Below, one piece after another: positions 1 through 10,639 of a stretch of DNA of 64,000 nt. Source of the stretch: Homarus americanus (taxonomy: Eukaryota > Arthropoda > Malacostraca > Decapoda > Nephropidae). A program made the translations under genes and the position numbers. Position 1 is the first letter of the stretch, and the number at the start of each line of letters is the position of its first letter. The stretch is taken from NCBI RefSeq assembly GCF_018991925.1, contig NW_024729698.1, positions 268,176-332,175 of the forward strand, given 5' to 3'. The notes under the pieces are model-generated. The model saw nothing but the letters and a program-made list of their open reading frames with translations. It was not told the DNA's origin and did not search any database.

Positions 1-618
1 GGGAGGGGGTGTTGGTGAGGGAAGAAGAGGATCAAGGAAGGGAAATCTTGGAGTGAGAGAGTCAAAGATGATGGCAGAAGTGTCTAGGAGAGGGAAGGGA
101 GGGTAAGTGTGTGTGGTGGTGGTAGAGGAGGGCGAGGCAACAGGTGGTGATGGTGTTGGTGGTGATGGTGTTGTTGGTGTTGGCAGTAGTTAGGTGGGTC
201 GGGAAAGTGCCACTCCACCACTAACAGTCTATCGTGATGGCAGCCACTCCCTTGTTTACAGTGCGGGGTGACGGTGTGTGAGTTGTTTGTTTACTTTGAA
301 CTCTAACTTAGATCGCTTAAAACCGTCTGCTTATTTAGTAACCAACCTTCGTATTATTTGTTTATCAAGTAGCTTAACTTAGGCTCGTCGTGCATATTGT
401 TTACACAGTAATCAGATTGAGTTTGTTTAATCATTAGCGTAACTCAGACCTCTCGTATTAATTAGCCTCATTACAAAAATCTTTCGTATGATTTATCAAG
501 TAACCGGTGTTGAATATCCCAGTGACTTTACTCAGCTTAATTTAGATCTTTCTTGGGGGTTTATAGCTACACATGTCTTAAATAACTTACATCTGTGCTC
601 AAGGCTCCGAAGAGAGAG
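1..618. other. Intergenic, GGT-rich start
   Basis: Positions 60-190 are G/GGT-rich (repeated GGTGATGGTGTT). The remainder to 618 is AT-rich low-copy sequence. An open frame at 488 runs into the following GT microsatellite and shows no recognisable domain. I see no gene here. Confidence 0.6.
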
Positions 619-619
619 T

Positions 620-684
<65 letters not shown>
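619..684. repeat. (GT)n microsatellite
   Basis: Nearly pure GT dinucleotide run of about 66 bp with one TA interruption at its start. Confidence 0.97.
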
Positions 685-685
<1 letters not shown>

Positions 686-1329
686 AGATAATTCTTGTTA
701 TTCAAAAGAGCAGAGTTTACATAATTCATAACTCCCAGACGACTGTGAGCTAAGCGAATTTACTTGAACCCTTGATACAGCTCAGCGGGTCCATCAGACG
801 ATTCTCATGACTCACACATAAGGCTTCACTGCATCGTAGTTCAATTTATGTCTTGTTTATGAGTCAGTGTATACTTTATAGCTGTGTTTGGCTCCTCCAG
901 GCAACTTTTGCATACCTCAGAGCTTATTTAGAATGGCTGGTGAGTTAAATACTTGTTTACTTCTGTCAGATTTCTTCTTCTTTGAGTGTTTCATAACTCA
1001 GCTTATGTTTTATGTACCATCTGTGTGTGTGTTTCATCGCTTTTCTTGTTGTCTACAGGAGTTAGAGTGTGTTTCATTAATCAACTTCTATTTATGAATC
1101 GGAGAATTTGATTGGTTGTTGGTTGCTAAGGTCTATAAAGCTCCACCCATTTGTGGCGTCCTTAGCAACTGTGATAGTTCGGTTGTTTTGATTGGCTTCT
1201 GGTTACTAAATGGGTCAGATATTCCATTACGTAAAATACTCTATCACATCATCACCAGACATTCATAACGAGATTCCGCATTACCCCATTACTGGACACC
1301 CCATCATTATCCCATCAACACAACACTCC
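685..1329. other. Low-copy spacer with a 10-bp inverted repeat
   Basis: No gene recognised. GTTGCTAAGG (1122-1131) and CCTTAGCAAC (1160-1169) form a perfect 10-bp inverted repeat around a 28-bp loop. The arms resemble RFX/X-box half sites, but with this spacing a functional site is only a guess. Confidence 0.4.
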
Positions 1330-1343
1330 ATTACCAGAAAACT

Positions 1344-1712
1344 ATGACCAGAACATCCCATCACCACATCAGCAGAACACTCCATCACCCCACCAGCAGA
1401 ACATTCCACCACCCCACCAGCAGAACACTCCATCACCCCACCAGCAGAACACTCCATCACCCCACCAGCAGAACACTCCATCACCCCATCAGCAGAACAC
1501 TCCATCACCCCACCAGCCACCACCCCACCAGCAGAACACTCCATCACCCCACCAGCAGAACACTCCATCACCCCACCAGCAGAACACTCCATCACCCCAT
1601 CAGCAGAACACTCCATCACCCCACCAGCAGAACACTCCATCACCCCATCAGCAGAACACTCCATCACCTCATCAGCAGATCACTCCATCACCCCATCACC
1701 CCATCACCCCAT
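1344..1712. repeat. 24-bp minisatellite
   Basis: About 15 head-to-tail copies of a 24-bp unit whose core is CAGCAGAACACTCCATCACC. There is one shortened unit near 1515 and C/T variants at the CCCCAC/CCCCAT position. Since 24 is a multiple of three, both strands stay open for 128 codons (8-residue periodicity, SRTLHHPT). I treat those frames as by-products of the repeat. Confidence 0.95.
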
Positions 1713-2129
1713 CAGCAGCCAGACACCTAAATTACACACACCACAACACAGCTAGGACGGTGATTGACCTGACACAGAAGTATACATGGGGTCGGTGCTG
1801 GTCCCAGGCTGGTCTATGGTTTGTGTCAGGCGATGATCGAGCGTTCCTGATACAAAGGGGTAATTACTGCCATAGACTGCAATTGCCACGAGTCTACATC
1901 ATTATGGGGGATGGGTTGAACGATGAGCAACGAGACATGAACGAGTTTTTTCAGGTATAGATTTATGTATGAGGATTTTTTTCGTATGACAGTGTGAGGA
2001 TATGATTTTTTTTCTTCACTTTTATTATGATTTTTGCTTATTTTTTGTTTCGTAATGTGTAATTGTGTCTTTATAGTCAATAGGTATATATGCAACACGC
2101 TTTAACTAATACACACTTACTGTACACCT

Positions 2130-2131
<2 letters not shown>
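1713..2131. other. Low-copy spacer
   Basis: Non-repetitive sequence becoming T-rich after 1960. The short open frame at 1760-1960 has no recognisable motif. Nothing else is supported. Confidence 0.5.

Positions 2132-2181
<50 letters not shown>
2132..2181. repeat. (AC)n microsatellite
   Basis: Pure AC run of about 50 bp. Confidence 0.97.
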
Positions 2182-2184
<3 letters not shown>

Positions 2185-2530
2185 CAAGGTCAGTCACTTT
2201 AGCCAACTTGAAGGGGGCGGAGACAAACAGACACTGCTGACTAATGCAAATACCTGGAGGCTGCCGACCCGCTTACCTGCCACACACCTGAACAAACACC
2301 CCACCACCGCACAAACATGGTCCACCTAACCAGAAAGCGAAAGAAAACGAGGAACGATTCTCACAAACACATGTTAAACTTACCACTGCACCACCCACGT
2401 TATCCAGAGCAGAGTAAAATTGAAAAGCCACTCAGCTCTCACAAACACGCACAAACATGATCCTACTTATATGCGTGTCAGGGTGGTACACAGTGATGAC
2501 AAGTGTCTCACAAACACCCTCTGAATGTCC
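2182..2530. other. Low-copy spacer, A/C-rich
   Basis: A/C-rich sequence with scattered CACAAACA words but no strict period, and no gene recognised. Confidence 0.5.
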
Positions 2531-2835
2531 AAGTATATGTAACTTATTCACAAATATATACTACAACACATACAACAATAACACAAACACACTCTTACAC
2601 CGCCTATAAAAAAAAATCAGGTTGCAAAATTATCGGAACACTCCCAAACAAAACATCCCACCAACATCACAAACACAACTTTTCACCAAACATCCTCACA
2701 ATAACACAACCCTTCACCAATATCACCAATACAACTATTATCCAACATCACAAACAAACAACTTTTCACCAACATAAACACCTTCACCAACATCACAAAC
2801 AAATACAACCGTTCACCAACATCATATCATCCATA
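2531..2835. repeat. Degenerate ACCAACATCACAAAC repeat
   Basis: Loose repeats of CACCAACATCACAAACA with variable spacing, for example near 2660, 2715, 2745, 2775 and 2815. The 122-codon open frame here reflects this low-complexity composition. Confidence 0.7.
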
Positions 2836-3160
2836 TTTCTGAATCTAATAACTTACAATAACTTCCAGTAATATAACAACAACAAACTACAGAATTCACT
2901 AACACAAACAATTTATATAGCGTTGTTAATGACTGTCTTTAACTCTAGAAACCCTCAGTTAATTCCTTCGTTTAATTTCAATAATGAAAATCTCTGTTTA
3001 CTGTTTTGTATAATCATAATAATAATCTGCTACCAAAGTCGTAATTTACATTAATCCTCATTAAAATATTCTCTAAATCAGGTAGCTTCTTTTTCATGTT
3101 CATTTCTCTTACACTAAAAAAGAACAGTATATTGTGAAGTTATATATGAGATAATAAATA
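2836..3160. other. AT-rich spacer
   Basis: AT-rich low-copy DNA. No gene or repeat recognised. Confidence 0.5.
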
Positions 3161-3199
3161 CCACTACTACTACTACTAATACTACTGCTAATAATAATA

Positions 3200-3233
<34 letters not shown>

Positions 3234-3265
3234 ACATACACACACACACACATACACACACACAG
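3161..3265. repeat. Compound (ACT)n-(AAT)n-(CA)n microsatellite
   Basis: Successive short runs of ACT, AAT and CA, the CA part interrupted by AAAC and TA. Confidence 0.9.
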
Positions 3266-3387
3266 TATCCCTGAAGGCAATCATTCACATTACTGCCTGA
3301 GTGATGTGTAGCTGGATAATGGATGGCCAAGGTCCTCTATACACTACCTGACTCCTGGATAATTGGATGATGGGATAAGTGAAACGT

Positions 3388-3556
3388 GATTAATCATATC
3401 TTGGATAACCAGTTCTGGATAACCGATGGTGGGGTAACTTTGGGATAACCGGTCTTGGATAACTGGGTATTGATTAACGAACTCTTGAATAACCGGGTAT
3501 TGAATAACCAGTATTGGATAACCAGTTCTGGATAACGAGTCCAGAATAACCAGTGG
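3388..3556. repeat. Degenerate minisatellite, GGATAACCAG type
   Basis: About nine to ten diverged copies of a 16-18 bp unit near TTGGATAACCAGTTC (variants ATAACCGGTC, ATAACTGGGT and ATTGAATAACC). Confidence 0.85.
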
Positions 3557-3599
3557 AGGCGCGGGCCGAGACCGTTGGATGATAACGTCGTCTGGATGA

Positions 3600-3760
3600 C
3601 CCGAGTGAGGTTAGGTGGTGAGGAGGGTGAGGAGGGTGAGGAGGAGGAGGAGGTAGTGAGTATTAACATAACCTGCTTCATCTCTGAGGGGACCACGCCC
3701 CTAGGGGAGTGGGGGGGGGGGCAAAGGGGGGGAGATTAAGGGGGATCTATGGAGGGACGG
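3600..3760. repeat. G-rich tract
   Basis: GGTGAGGAGGGTGAGGAGG words at 3610-3655 are followed by a G homopolymer near 3710-3721 and further G runs. Four or more closely spaced G runs make it a plausible G-quadruplex site. Confidence 0.7.
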
Positions 3761-4214
3761 TAGGGCGTGTTGTGGTAGTGTGGTAGAAGAAGGGGAGGCG
3801 GTCGTTGTATGTGAATAGCATCATCATTGTTCAGATTACAACGCTTATTTCCACATTTGGCTCCTTATTTTTGTATACAATGAATAAGTCTTCATTGTAT
3901 AAACTCAGAGTAAAGGATTATGTCTTTATATAGACCATTTAGATATACCTTGAGACCCAGGGTGCGAGGTTCTTTAAGTATGAACCTGAGAACCTCACTA
4001 AAGAACAGCGTGAGTTGTTCATCATTCTGACACGTATTAATGATCTTTTTCCACCCATGACCCCTCCCCACCGCCACCCATAACTCCTCCACCTTCAAGT
4101 GTCACTCCAACGTCACGAGTAGCAACACCTCTAACACCACCAGCCATACTACTGCTACCTACTGTACAGTGCCTTAACCTATCTTAATTACTATATATAA
4201 CAGGAAGTTCTCTA
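3761..4214. other. Low-copy spacer
   Basis: No gene or repeat recognised. Confidence 0.5.
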
Positions 4215-4655
4215 TCATACCCATGAACCACAATCATTACTACCACAAAAACTACTATCATCACTCGCCATTACCACCATCACTACCATTGTCATCACTC
4301 GCCGCTACCACCACCATCACCACCATCAAAATTCCACAGAATCACCACCACCATCATTGCTCGCCACCACCACCGTCATCACCATCACCATCAACAGTTA
4401 CGTAACACTATACCATCACGTAAACTACCAGCACCATAACCGTCGACCACAATCGCCACAACCATCAACTACCACCAACACAACCGTCAACCAGCACCAC
4501 AATTATAAACTACCACCACCACAACAACCATCAACTAACACAACCAACAAAACCAACATCCGTCAATACAAATCGCAAAACCTTCAAATTGCACCACTAC
4601 CACCACCACAACCACAACAACTACCACCACCGCCACAACCACTGTCGGCCACAGG
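4215..4655. repeat. CAC/AAC-rich simple sequence
   Basis: Dominated by CAC, ACC, ATC and AAC triplets (CACCACCATCACCACC and similar). Open frames here are His/Thr/Pro-rich artefacts. Confidence 0.85.
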
Positions 4656-4731
4656 CGGTGTGTAGCCGAAGTGGATGGCTCCCCCCAACACGGTGAGGAC
4701 GTCTCCCATATATAGGCTGAGGGGGGAAGAG

Positions 4732-4766
4732 CAGGAGGAGGAGGAGGAGGAGGAGGAGGAGGAAGA
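4732..4766. repeat. (GGA)n microsatellite
   Basis: About eleven GGA triplets ending in GGAAGAAGG. Confidence 0.93.
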
Positions 4767-4893
4767 AGGTGTGTTGTTGTGGAGGTGCGTCGCAGGGCGG
4801 AGGTTAATTGTGTATTGACCAGAGCGCCGCCTCGATATATACCAGGCTGTAGGCGACGCTGGGGTGAGATTATGAATACTGGCTGACAGGGTA

Positions 4894-4921
4894 GTGTGTG
4901 TGTGTGTGTGTGTGTGTGTGT
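4894..4921. repeat. (GT)n microsatellite
   Basis: Pure GT run of 28 bp. Confidence 0.95.
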
Positions 4922-5083
4922 TCTTGATAAATAGGTAGAGAGGGCGATACACGGGAAGTTACTTTACGTGATTAGTTTCCATTATTACACTTTGTTATGC
5001 CATCAGTGTGACCCCGAACAGCGGATGGCGTAATAACAGTATATGTTAGTCCTCACCTTTGGTTGCACAGATATTTGGTTGTT

Positions 5084-5365
5084 GTTTTGATGGGGTCTAG
5101 GACAACTGGCCGCCGCCATCTGGCCGCAGCCCAACTGGCCGCGGGAAACTCGCCGCGGCCGACTGGCCGCCATATGGAACTTTTTGTTGACAACCTAACC
5201 TAACCTAACCTAACCTAACCTAACCTAACCTTTGAGAGCGCAAAAATAGGCGTTTGCAGTTTACCCCCAGTCCGCGGCGGCCAGTCGGCCGCGGCGAGTT
5301 TCCCGCGGCCAGTTGGGCTGCGGCCAGATGGCGGCGGCCAGTTGTCCCATTCCCGTTTTGATGGG
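5084..5365. mobile_element. Foldback/MITE-like element with 72-bp perfect arms and CCTAA core
   Basis: Seen directly: 5100-5171 and 5276-5347 are perfect reverse complements of each other (72 bp, GC-rich, built from GGCCGC/CAACTGGCCGC motifs). The 104-bp centre contains (AACCT)8 at 5192-5231, the arthropod telomere pentamer. The 11-bp word GTTTTGATGGG occurs just outside on both sides (5084-5094 and 5355-5365), separated from the arms by 5 and 7 non-matching bases. Inference: a non-autonomous DNA transposon or foldback element, with the direct repeat as a possible target-site duplication. That length would suit Mutator-like elements, known for long inverted ends and duplications of about 9-11 bp, but no transposase is present. 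Perfect arms imply a young insertion or ongoing arm correction. Confidence 0.85.
5192..5231 (-). repeat. Interstitial telomeric repeat (TTAGG)8
   Basis: Eight uninterrupted AACCT units, which is TTAGG on the minus strand. It lies entirely within the centre of the foldback element at 5084-5365, so it probably travelled with that element and does not mark an ancient chromosome end. Confidence 0.95.
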
Positions 5366-5537
5366 ACGTGAGGAATGATATGATGACGGGGTGGATGTTG
5401 ACGATAAAAATTTGTTCATCTCTACAGTTAAAGTATTTTTGTGTGTGTGTGTGTGGCGCAATTATAGCAATAATTATCGTTCAGTTATTGAGGAGCCTAT
5501 TATAGACGCTGTAATTATTACTTATACGTTCATATCA

Positions 5538-5540
<3 letters not shown>

Positions 5541-5607
<67 letters not shown>
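5541..5607. repeat. (GT)n microsatellite
   Basis: Pure GT run of about 67 bp. Confidence 0.97.
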
Positions 5608-5608
<1 letters not shown>

Positions 5609-5686
5609 CCCTGGCTGGGAATACAAAGCCAGGTATGTAGTGATGGGACCTGAGTTAGGTGTGCCCAGGTCATCTTGGTCCATTAT

Positions 5687-5688
<2 letters not shown>

Positions 5689-5721
<33 letters not shown>
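5689..5721. repeat. (CT)n microsatellite
   Basis: Pure CT run of about 33 bp. Confidence 0.96.
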
Positions 5722-5724
<3 letters not shown>

Positions 5725-5837
5725 CTATCTAGTTTCAGCTGCAGGATTAACAAGAGCTGGGGGAGCGTTAATCCCGGCACAGTGTAGTACGAGTGATATT
5801 AACAGAGTTCAAGAGCATTCATTATTTATATTAACGC

Positions 5838-5870
5838 TGTGTGTGTATGTGTGTGTGTGTGTGTGTGTGT
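5838..5870. repeat. (GT)n microsatellite
   Basis: GT run of about 33 bp with one TA interruption. Confidence 0.93.
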
Positions 5871-6049
5871 TCTCTCTATTTATCAACGTCTCTCTCTCTT
5901 ACTCCTTCTCTCTTTTCCACCTCTCACACCTCTCTGATTCATATTATTGGAAATACATAAACCGGTACTAAGGAGAGACACATGTTTATCTCTCACGTAA
6001 ATGTCTCTCATCGTGTAAATTCTCGCTGTTACGTTAACAAGTATAATAA

Positions 6050-6245
6050 CTACGAGTATACAGGCATATAGATATACTGGTATGTTCAGGTATATAGACA
6101 TATACAGGTATACAGCAATACAAGCACACGGGCATACAAGTATACAGACATACAGGTGTTCAGCCATACAAGTACAAAGATATTCAGGCATGAAAGTACA
6201 CAGACATACATATATACAGGAATAAAGGGATGTAAGCATATGCAG
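6050..6245. repeat. Degenerate ATACAGGTAT repeat
   Basis: Many diverged copies of a roughly 8-10 bp word (ATACAGGTAT, ATACAAGTAT, ATATAGACAT). The minus-strand Tyr/Cys-rich open frame at 5883-6239 is mostly this repeat. Confidence 0.75.
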
Positions 6246-6294
6246 TCACACAGATATACTGTACAGAAGCTTCTCGTGAATTTGTTTTCGGTAG

Positions 6295-6506
6295 AATTGT
6301 CAAATCGCCTGAAGATACAACCACCTAACTTATTGGGCGTATTTTCCCTTCATATTAACCACTTTAACGTTACCTCGGGGGTTAGGTTAGGTTAATCTAA
6401 GGAGAAATAGGCTGGGAAAAGGAGAGAGAGTGGGTTGGGGGAGAGGGAGGTAAGGGAGAGGGAGGGAGAGAGAGAGGGGAGGTGCGAATCTTCAGGCGAT
6501 CCGAAT
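6295..6506. mobile_element. TTAGG-core foldback element, both arms
   Basis: The outer ends ATCGCCTGAAGAT (6304-6316) and ATCTTCAGGCGAT (6488-6500) are exact reverse complements. The inner arm parts also pair imperfectly: TATTTTCCCTTCATATTAACC near 6340-6360 against GGTTAATCTAAGGAGAAATA near 6390-6409. The core holds GGTTAGGTTAGGTTAA. The right arm was enlarged by a GA/GGGA-rich stretch (6418-6482). Its arm sequence places it with the elements at about 22.1, 31.8, 32.8, 42.3 and 56.4 kb. Confidence 0.75.
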
Positions 6507-6509
6507 TTT

Positions 6510-7988
6510 CTTTTTTGGGATTTACCTCCTCGCCTGCCCCCTACTTGTCCGATCGTCTCACCCGGGGCGAATCTTACCCACTTACACCGAAGATTGATTA
6601 ATTGATTGTATTGGGTTTATAAGGCGTCGTAACATTAAAAAAGGTCATGTAAAGGTGTATTCACTCTTGGTTTACATTTGTTTATATTATAGCATATAAT
6701 TATATACTAAACACACTTCTAATGTTTAAAGCTTTACTAAAAAGATTACAAAACTCTTTCATTTTATTAAGGAGTCCAGCCTTCTCAATAAAATTAAATA
6801 CTGACCCTTTGGAAATAAGACGTCTGCTCCAAGAACCAAGGATAGGCGGTAGTAACCATCCCCTCCCTGAGTCCTGGACAGTTGACGCCTCCTTAGATCC
6901 CTCAGACTAGGACTCTCGATTACCAAGTGTTTAATATACTGTATAGTCAAGGGGACCAGGCAGTCTTTGCTCCTGGGTCATCAGGTGGCTGTGTGTTCGC
7001 CTCAAGTGGCTAATGCGAAGTCTGGTTAGGACTGTCCCCCATTTCCATGGCATTTGGGTATACGTCCAGGGGCGAATCTCTGTTGTTATCTCCCGGAGCT
7101 TTTATGAAGTAGCTGTAGCTCCTCCCAGTTAGCCCTCAGGCCTCGATAGGTCCACTGTAGGAGAGCTGCTAATACTATTACGTCATGTGTGGTCCGCAAT
7201 GCTCCTTGGTAGAGGTGTCAGTCAGGACCCTCGGTATCCGGGTCCCTCCTATTTCCTGGGTCAGGAGTAACCCAAGTTTAGGAGGCTGCCTCTCCACAGG
7301 TAGAGTCTCCATTTGACCCCTCAGATGGGATCTCAGAGAGGGAGTCTGAATAGTTGTCGGGGGCCACAGTCGGATACCCTCGGGTGTTTAGTTTGGCTGT
7401 AGCCCCTTACGCCGCAACATTTGATGTGGTAATGGGAGTCCCGCTGGTGCAGGATTCTTCATAACTTCATGGCCAGCCTCCATTATCTCTTCTGCCTCCG
7501 CGGAGAACTGAACATCTAAGGCTGGCAGTTAAATTCTAAGAGCAACACTGCCAAATGGCGCCGATCCAGAAGCGACTTTGCCGGTTGAAAGAGATACAGG
7601 TTCCGTTGTAGCAGATCCATCTTCCTTAGTTTGCCCTTGATGGTGCAAAGACTGCAGCCCCAACGTTCCCCAGCGGACACCCAAGCATCCAACTCAGGGC
7701 GGCCTTAGAGGCTGACGGCCCGTACTGAGGTCCAGGACATTTTTGGTAACTTTTTATCTGAGCCTCACCAGTAACCAATTCAGCATGGGTGGCCATACCA
7801 GGACACCCGCAGACATTGCTTCCTGGGTTCTCGGAGCTCCCAAGCTCCCCCTCCACGACTAGTGGTTATGACGGGGACGAGGGGGGGGATTACATCGAAA
7901 AGGTTATAAAACTCGGACCGGCTCTTAATGCAACTGTAATGGGCTGAGGCCGCGCTTTCGTGAAAAGCGAGATTAGTATTGTTTGTTA
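6510..7988. other. Low-copy region, possible decayed transposon
   Basis: Higher GC than its surroundings, non-repetitive, and with no intact long frame. On the minus strand, 6759-6950 reads RLSLVLGADVLF, which loosely resembles the LLGADV box after the protease in BEL/Pao elements. Near 7290-7370 the minus strand reads a Ser/Asp-rich stretch (DNYSDSLSEIPSEGSNGDS) of the kind seen in retroelement gag-like proteins. Both resemblances are short and could be chance. I cannot assign a family. Confidence 0.2.

Positions 7989-7989
<1 letters not shown>

Positions 7990-8031
<42 letters not shown>
7990..8031. repeat. (GT)n microsatellite
   Basis: GT run of about 42 bp with one GC interruption near the start. 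Confidence 0.95.
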
Positions 8032-8032
<1 letters not shown>

Positions 8033-9311
8033 GGGTGAGGGGATGGGTTTCAAATTTGGAATAGAGCTTTTCCTTTACATTTACGTAGACACAAAATCCA
8101 TTTATCCATTTGTAAATTCGACTAAACCAAATTGTGTGCATACATGAGTATGTAAATGAATATTTCCGTCTGTGTGTGTGTGTGTGGTAAATATATCAGA
8201 GAAAGTACTTTTTATTTAGAATTTATCAACACTTCTAGTATAAATTAAAAACGGAAAAACAAACCCCTTAAAATTTATCAACTCACCTAAGAAAAAAAAT
8301 GAGAGATTTTCTCCGCTAAATTCTTTTCTCGTAAAAAAAGATAGAACAAATATTTATCATTTATATTCCTTACAAATTTCTCTCGAGTAGAAATCTCATG
8401 AACACACTTCACTACTGTACTGTTTTTAATACAAATAACTTCCCGTGTAAATGCATGTCTGTGATATCCCCCTGAAGCCATACTGACATATAACATCTTT
8501 ATGCACTAAGTTACTCTTGAAATGCGAGTAGATTGTCTCCCTCACTCCTCCTCCTGAGTGTATTAGTGGGGAGGAAAACTGTCACGGTGGATTAATGGTC
8601 GAGAGAGAGAGAGAGAGAGCACCATTATCTAGTACACAAGCATACAAGTTATTTTTTCACGCCTTCTTCATCATCACGTTTAATCATTCACTACTCAGAT
8701 GAATTGTTCACCGCGGAGGTACTTCACGAAGCACTTTATGAAGCATTGAAGAACATGTCACTTAAGACACCAATCTATAAGTAGAATAAGTGACACCAAG
8801 ACATGAAAATTCCCAGTAACACCTTTACTTGTCAATTTCATCTGACACATCAATATACAAATTCTGTATGACACTTCAACATGCATATTCTAAGTATCCT
8901 TGTCACTTATGATACTTTATTCATCCCTGAGGTCACATTTTATAAGTGAATTATATTTATACGATACAATCTTTTGATACTTTAAAACAAGTTACTTAAA
9001 ACATCAGTACAATGCAGTTAAGTAAAAGCACATCTCCATTGGTATTTCTTATAAGCAGAGGAAGAGGTAATTAAATATCACTTAAGTACACCCTCAAGAC
9101 TGATAAAGTAAATAGAATTCTCCTTTAATTTATTACTCAAAGGCATTATTAATCTGACAAGTGACGATGAAAATATATAAGTAATTAAGCTGATGTTTGT
9201 ATAATGATAAGTTTTATTATTTATATGTGTAAATAAAATATGAAGAATAAGACCAATGAAAGACCTCTTAAGTTTGATAATACAATTCCTCTCCCTTATA
9301 CGGGGTAGGAG
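8032..9311. other. AT-rich low-copy spacer
   Basis: AT-rich DNA with many short stop-interrupted frames. It includes a short (GA)n run near 8602-8619. No gene or dispersed repeat recognised. Confidence 0.5.
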
Positions 9312-9333
9312 GTGTGTGTGTGTGTGTGTGTGT
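9312..9333. repeat. (GT)n microsatellite
   Basis: Pure GT run of 22 bp. Confidence 0.93.
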
Positions 9334-9351
9334 AATATGTGTAATGTAATT

Positions 9352-9440
9352 AACGGTTTATTGAAAGAGCTTGGCAGCCAGAAGGCTGAAAATATACAGT
9401 TACATATTTGGGGAATGGGTTACGAATTACAAATAATATA

Positions 9441-9443
<3 letters not shown>
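9352..9443. repeat. Short dispersed repeat next to GT microsatellite
   Basis: TTTATTGAAAGAGCTTGGCAGCCAGAAGGCTGAAAATATACA at 9356-9398 closely matches 45389-45425 (TTTATTGAAGAGCATGGCAG and on) and, more weakly, 45537-45565. All copies abut GT runs and LINE fragments. It may be a SINE fragment or shared flanking repeat of unknown class. Confidence 0.5.

Positions 9444-9444
<1 letters not shown>

Positions 9445-9475
<31 letters not shown>
9445..9475. repeat. (GT)n microsatellite
   Basis: Pure GT run of 31 bp directly upstream of the LINE copy. Confidence 0.95.
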
Positions 9476-9476
<1 letters not shown>

Positions 9477-9483
9477 TTCACCG

Positions 9484-9571
9484 TTTTGGGGCGACGTGAA
9501 GTGAGAGCTTGGCTCTGACGAGTCGTTGATCAGTGTCGTAGTGGTCTGAGCCACGCAAGCCTCTATTAGAG
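9484..9571 (-). pseudogene. LINE endonuclease-end fragment, inverted
   Basis: The minus strand reads SNRGLRGSDHYDTDQRLVRA followed by KLSLHVAPKR, the conserved end of the LINE endonuclease (R-G-S/A-D-x-x-T-D-x-R-L-V-R-A-K-L). The rest of the copy is on the plus strand and starts with the very next part of the protein (TKRLEAPAVAHAFREQL from about 9577). The segment is therefore inverted in place, the known product of twin priming during LINE insertion. Confidence 0.75.
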
Positions 9572-9572
9572 G

Positions 9573-10245
9573 TTTTAACACTAAGCGTCTGGAGGCTCCA
9601 GCGGTAGCACATGCGTTTAGAGAGCAGCTCTAATATGGGCTGATAAACAACCCGACAACGAACAACCCAAATCACAGTGATGAATGGGATATTTTCAACA
9701 CTATCATGACAAAAACCTGCAGAGAGATCCTCGACCAGATCGAAAAGAATACGCCAGTACTGGTTTGATGAAAATGACCCGGCAATAAATGTACTCATCG
9801 ATGATAAACGTGCTGCTTTAACTGACTGGCAGAACAACCCTTAGTCTCGGACCAAAGCTGATACCTTCCACAAGAAGAAAGCTGTGGCTCAGCAGGAACT
9901 TCGCAATCTAAAGAATGATTGGTTTAAAAATAAAGCATGTGAAACACAAGAATTTGTAGATCAACACAAGATGTGCAAATTTTTCAATTCCACCAAAACA
10001 TTTTATGGGCCAATCACTCGTGGCGCAGCCCCCCTTCGCTCATCCAACGGTAACTCCATAATCAAAGACGATGAAGGCCTCCTTCAGTGCTGGAAAGAGC
10101 ATTGTCATTCACTGCTCAACTGAAACACTGATGTGGATGTCCCGACTACCCAGCATCCAAAGCTGACCCATCTCAGCAATCATTCATCTGGATGAGGTAG
10201 CTACTGCCATCAAACAGATGGAAACTAACAGAGCCTCAGGGCCTT
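9573..10245 (+). pseudogene. LINE ORF2 linker and RT N-terminal remnant
   Basis: Conceptual pieces include YWFDENDPAINVLIDDKRAA (about 9761-9820), ELRNLKNDWFKNKACE (from 9896), then KMCKFFNSTKTFYGPITRG and SIIKDDEGLLQCWKEHCHSLLN (ending 10123). These are the standard linker and pre-RT motifs of this LINE group. A stop at 9842-9844, a stop after LLN at about 10121, and further frame changes break the frame. It ends with IKQMETNRASG near 10210-10243, where an intact element would enter the RT domain. Confidence 0.75.
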
Positions 10246-10254
10246 CTTTTCCAT

Positions 10255-10500
10255 TTTCTTGGCTGCTTTCCTTACTCACACCAGTGCCAATTTAGATGGT
10301 GGGGTGGACATCCATGACCGGATGAAGGAACTTTTCAGCACAACAAGAGCAAGAACAAAGGTGTCGGCCGCTTCCATCACTGAACTTCAGTATACAGGCA
10401 ACCTCACCCTCGTCGCTCACACTGAACGCGACCTACAGGAGATCCTGAACACCTAAATAGATGCGTATGCACACTTCGGACTTGAGGTGAATGTACTCCC
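10255..10500 (+). pseudogene. LINE RT catalytic-box remnant (YADD changed to YTGN)
   Basis: The frame 10259-10456 reads GGVDIHDRMKELFSTTRART and then ITELQYTGNLTLVAHTERDL. In working relatives the second stretch is ITELQYADDxALVAHTEEDL, so the catalytic Asp pair of RT motif C is lost (Y-T-G-N). Upstream it joins the NRASG motif within about 15-40 bp. Roughly the whole fingers/palm part of RT is therefore deleted. Confidence 0.75.
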
Positions 10501-10639
10501 ACTAAAAAAATATTCTGCACCCTGGCTTTGAAACCATCTGCAACGATCACTGTGATAGAATCCGTGATAAGTGTTATCAGATTTCTTAGTCTGGTCTGGT
10601 GTGTCATATTGTATAACCATATTGTATAACCACACCTCC

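Noticed and set aside
1344..1712. CRISPR array
   Set aside because: Units are directly tandem with no unique spacers, in a eukaryotic context; the same applies to the 22-, 32- and 37-bp arrays.
1281..1730. 128-codon repeat protein on both strands
   Set aside because: 24-bp repeat translated; both strands equally open.
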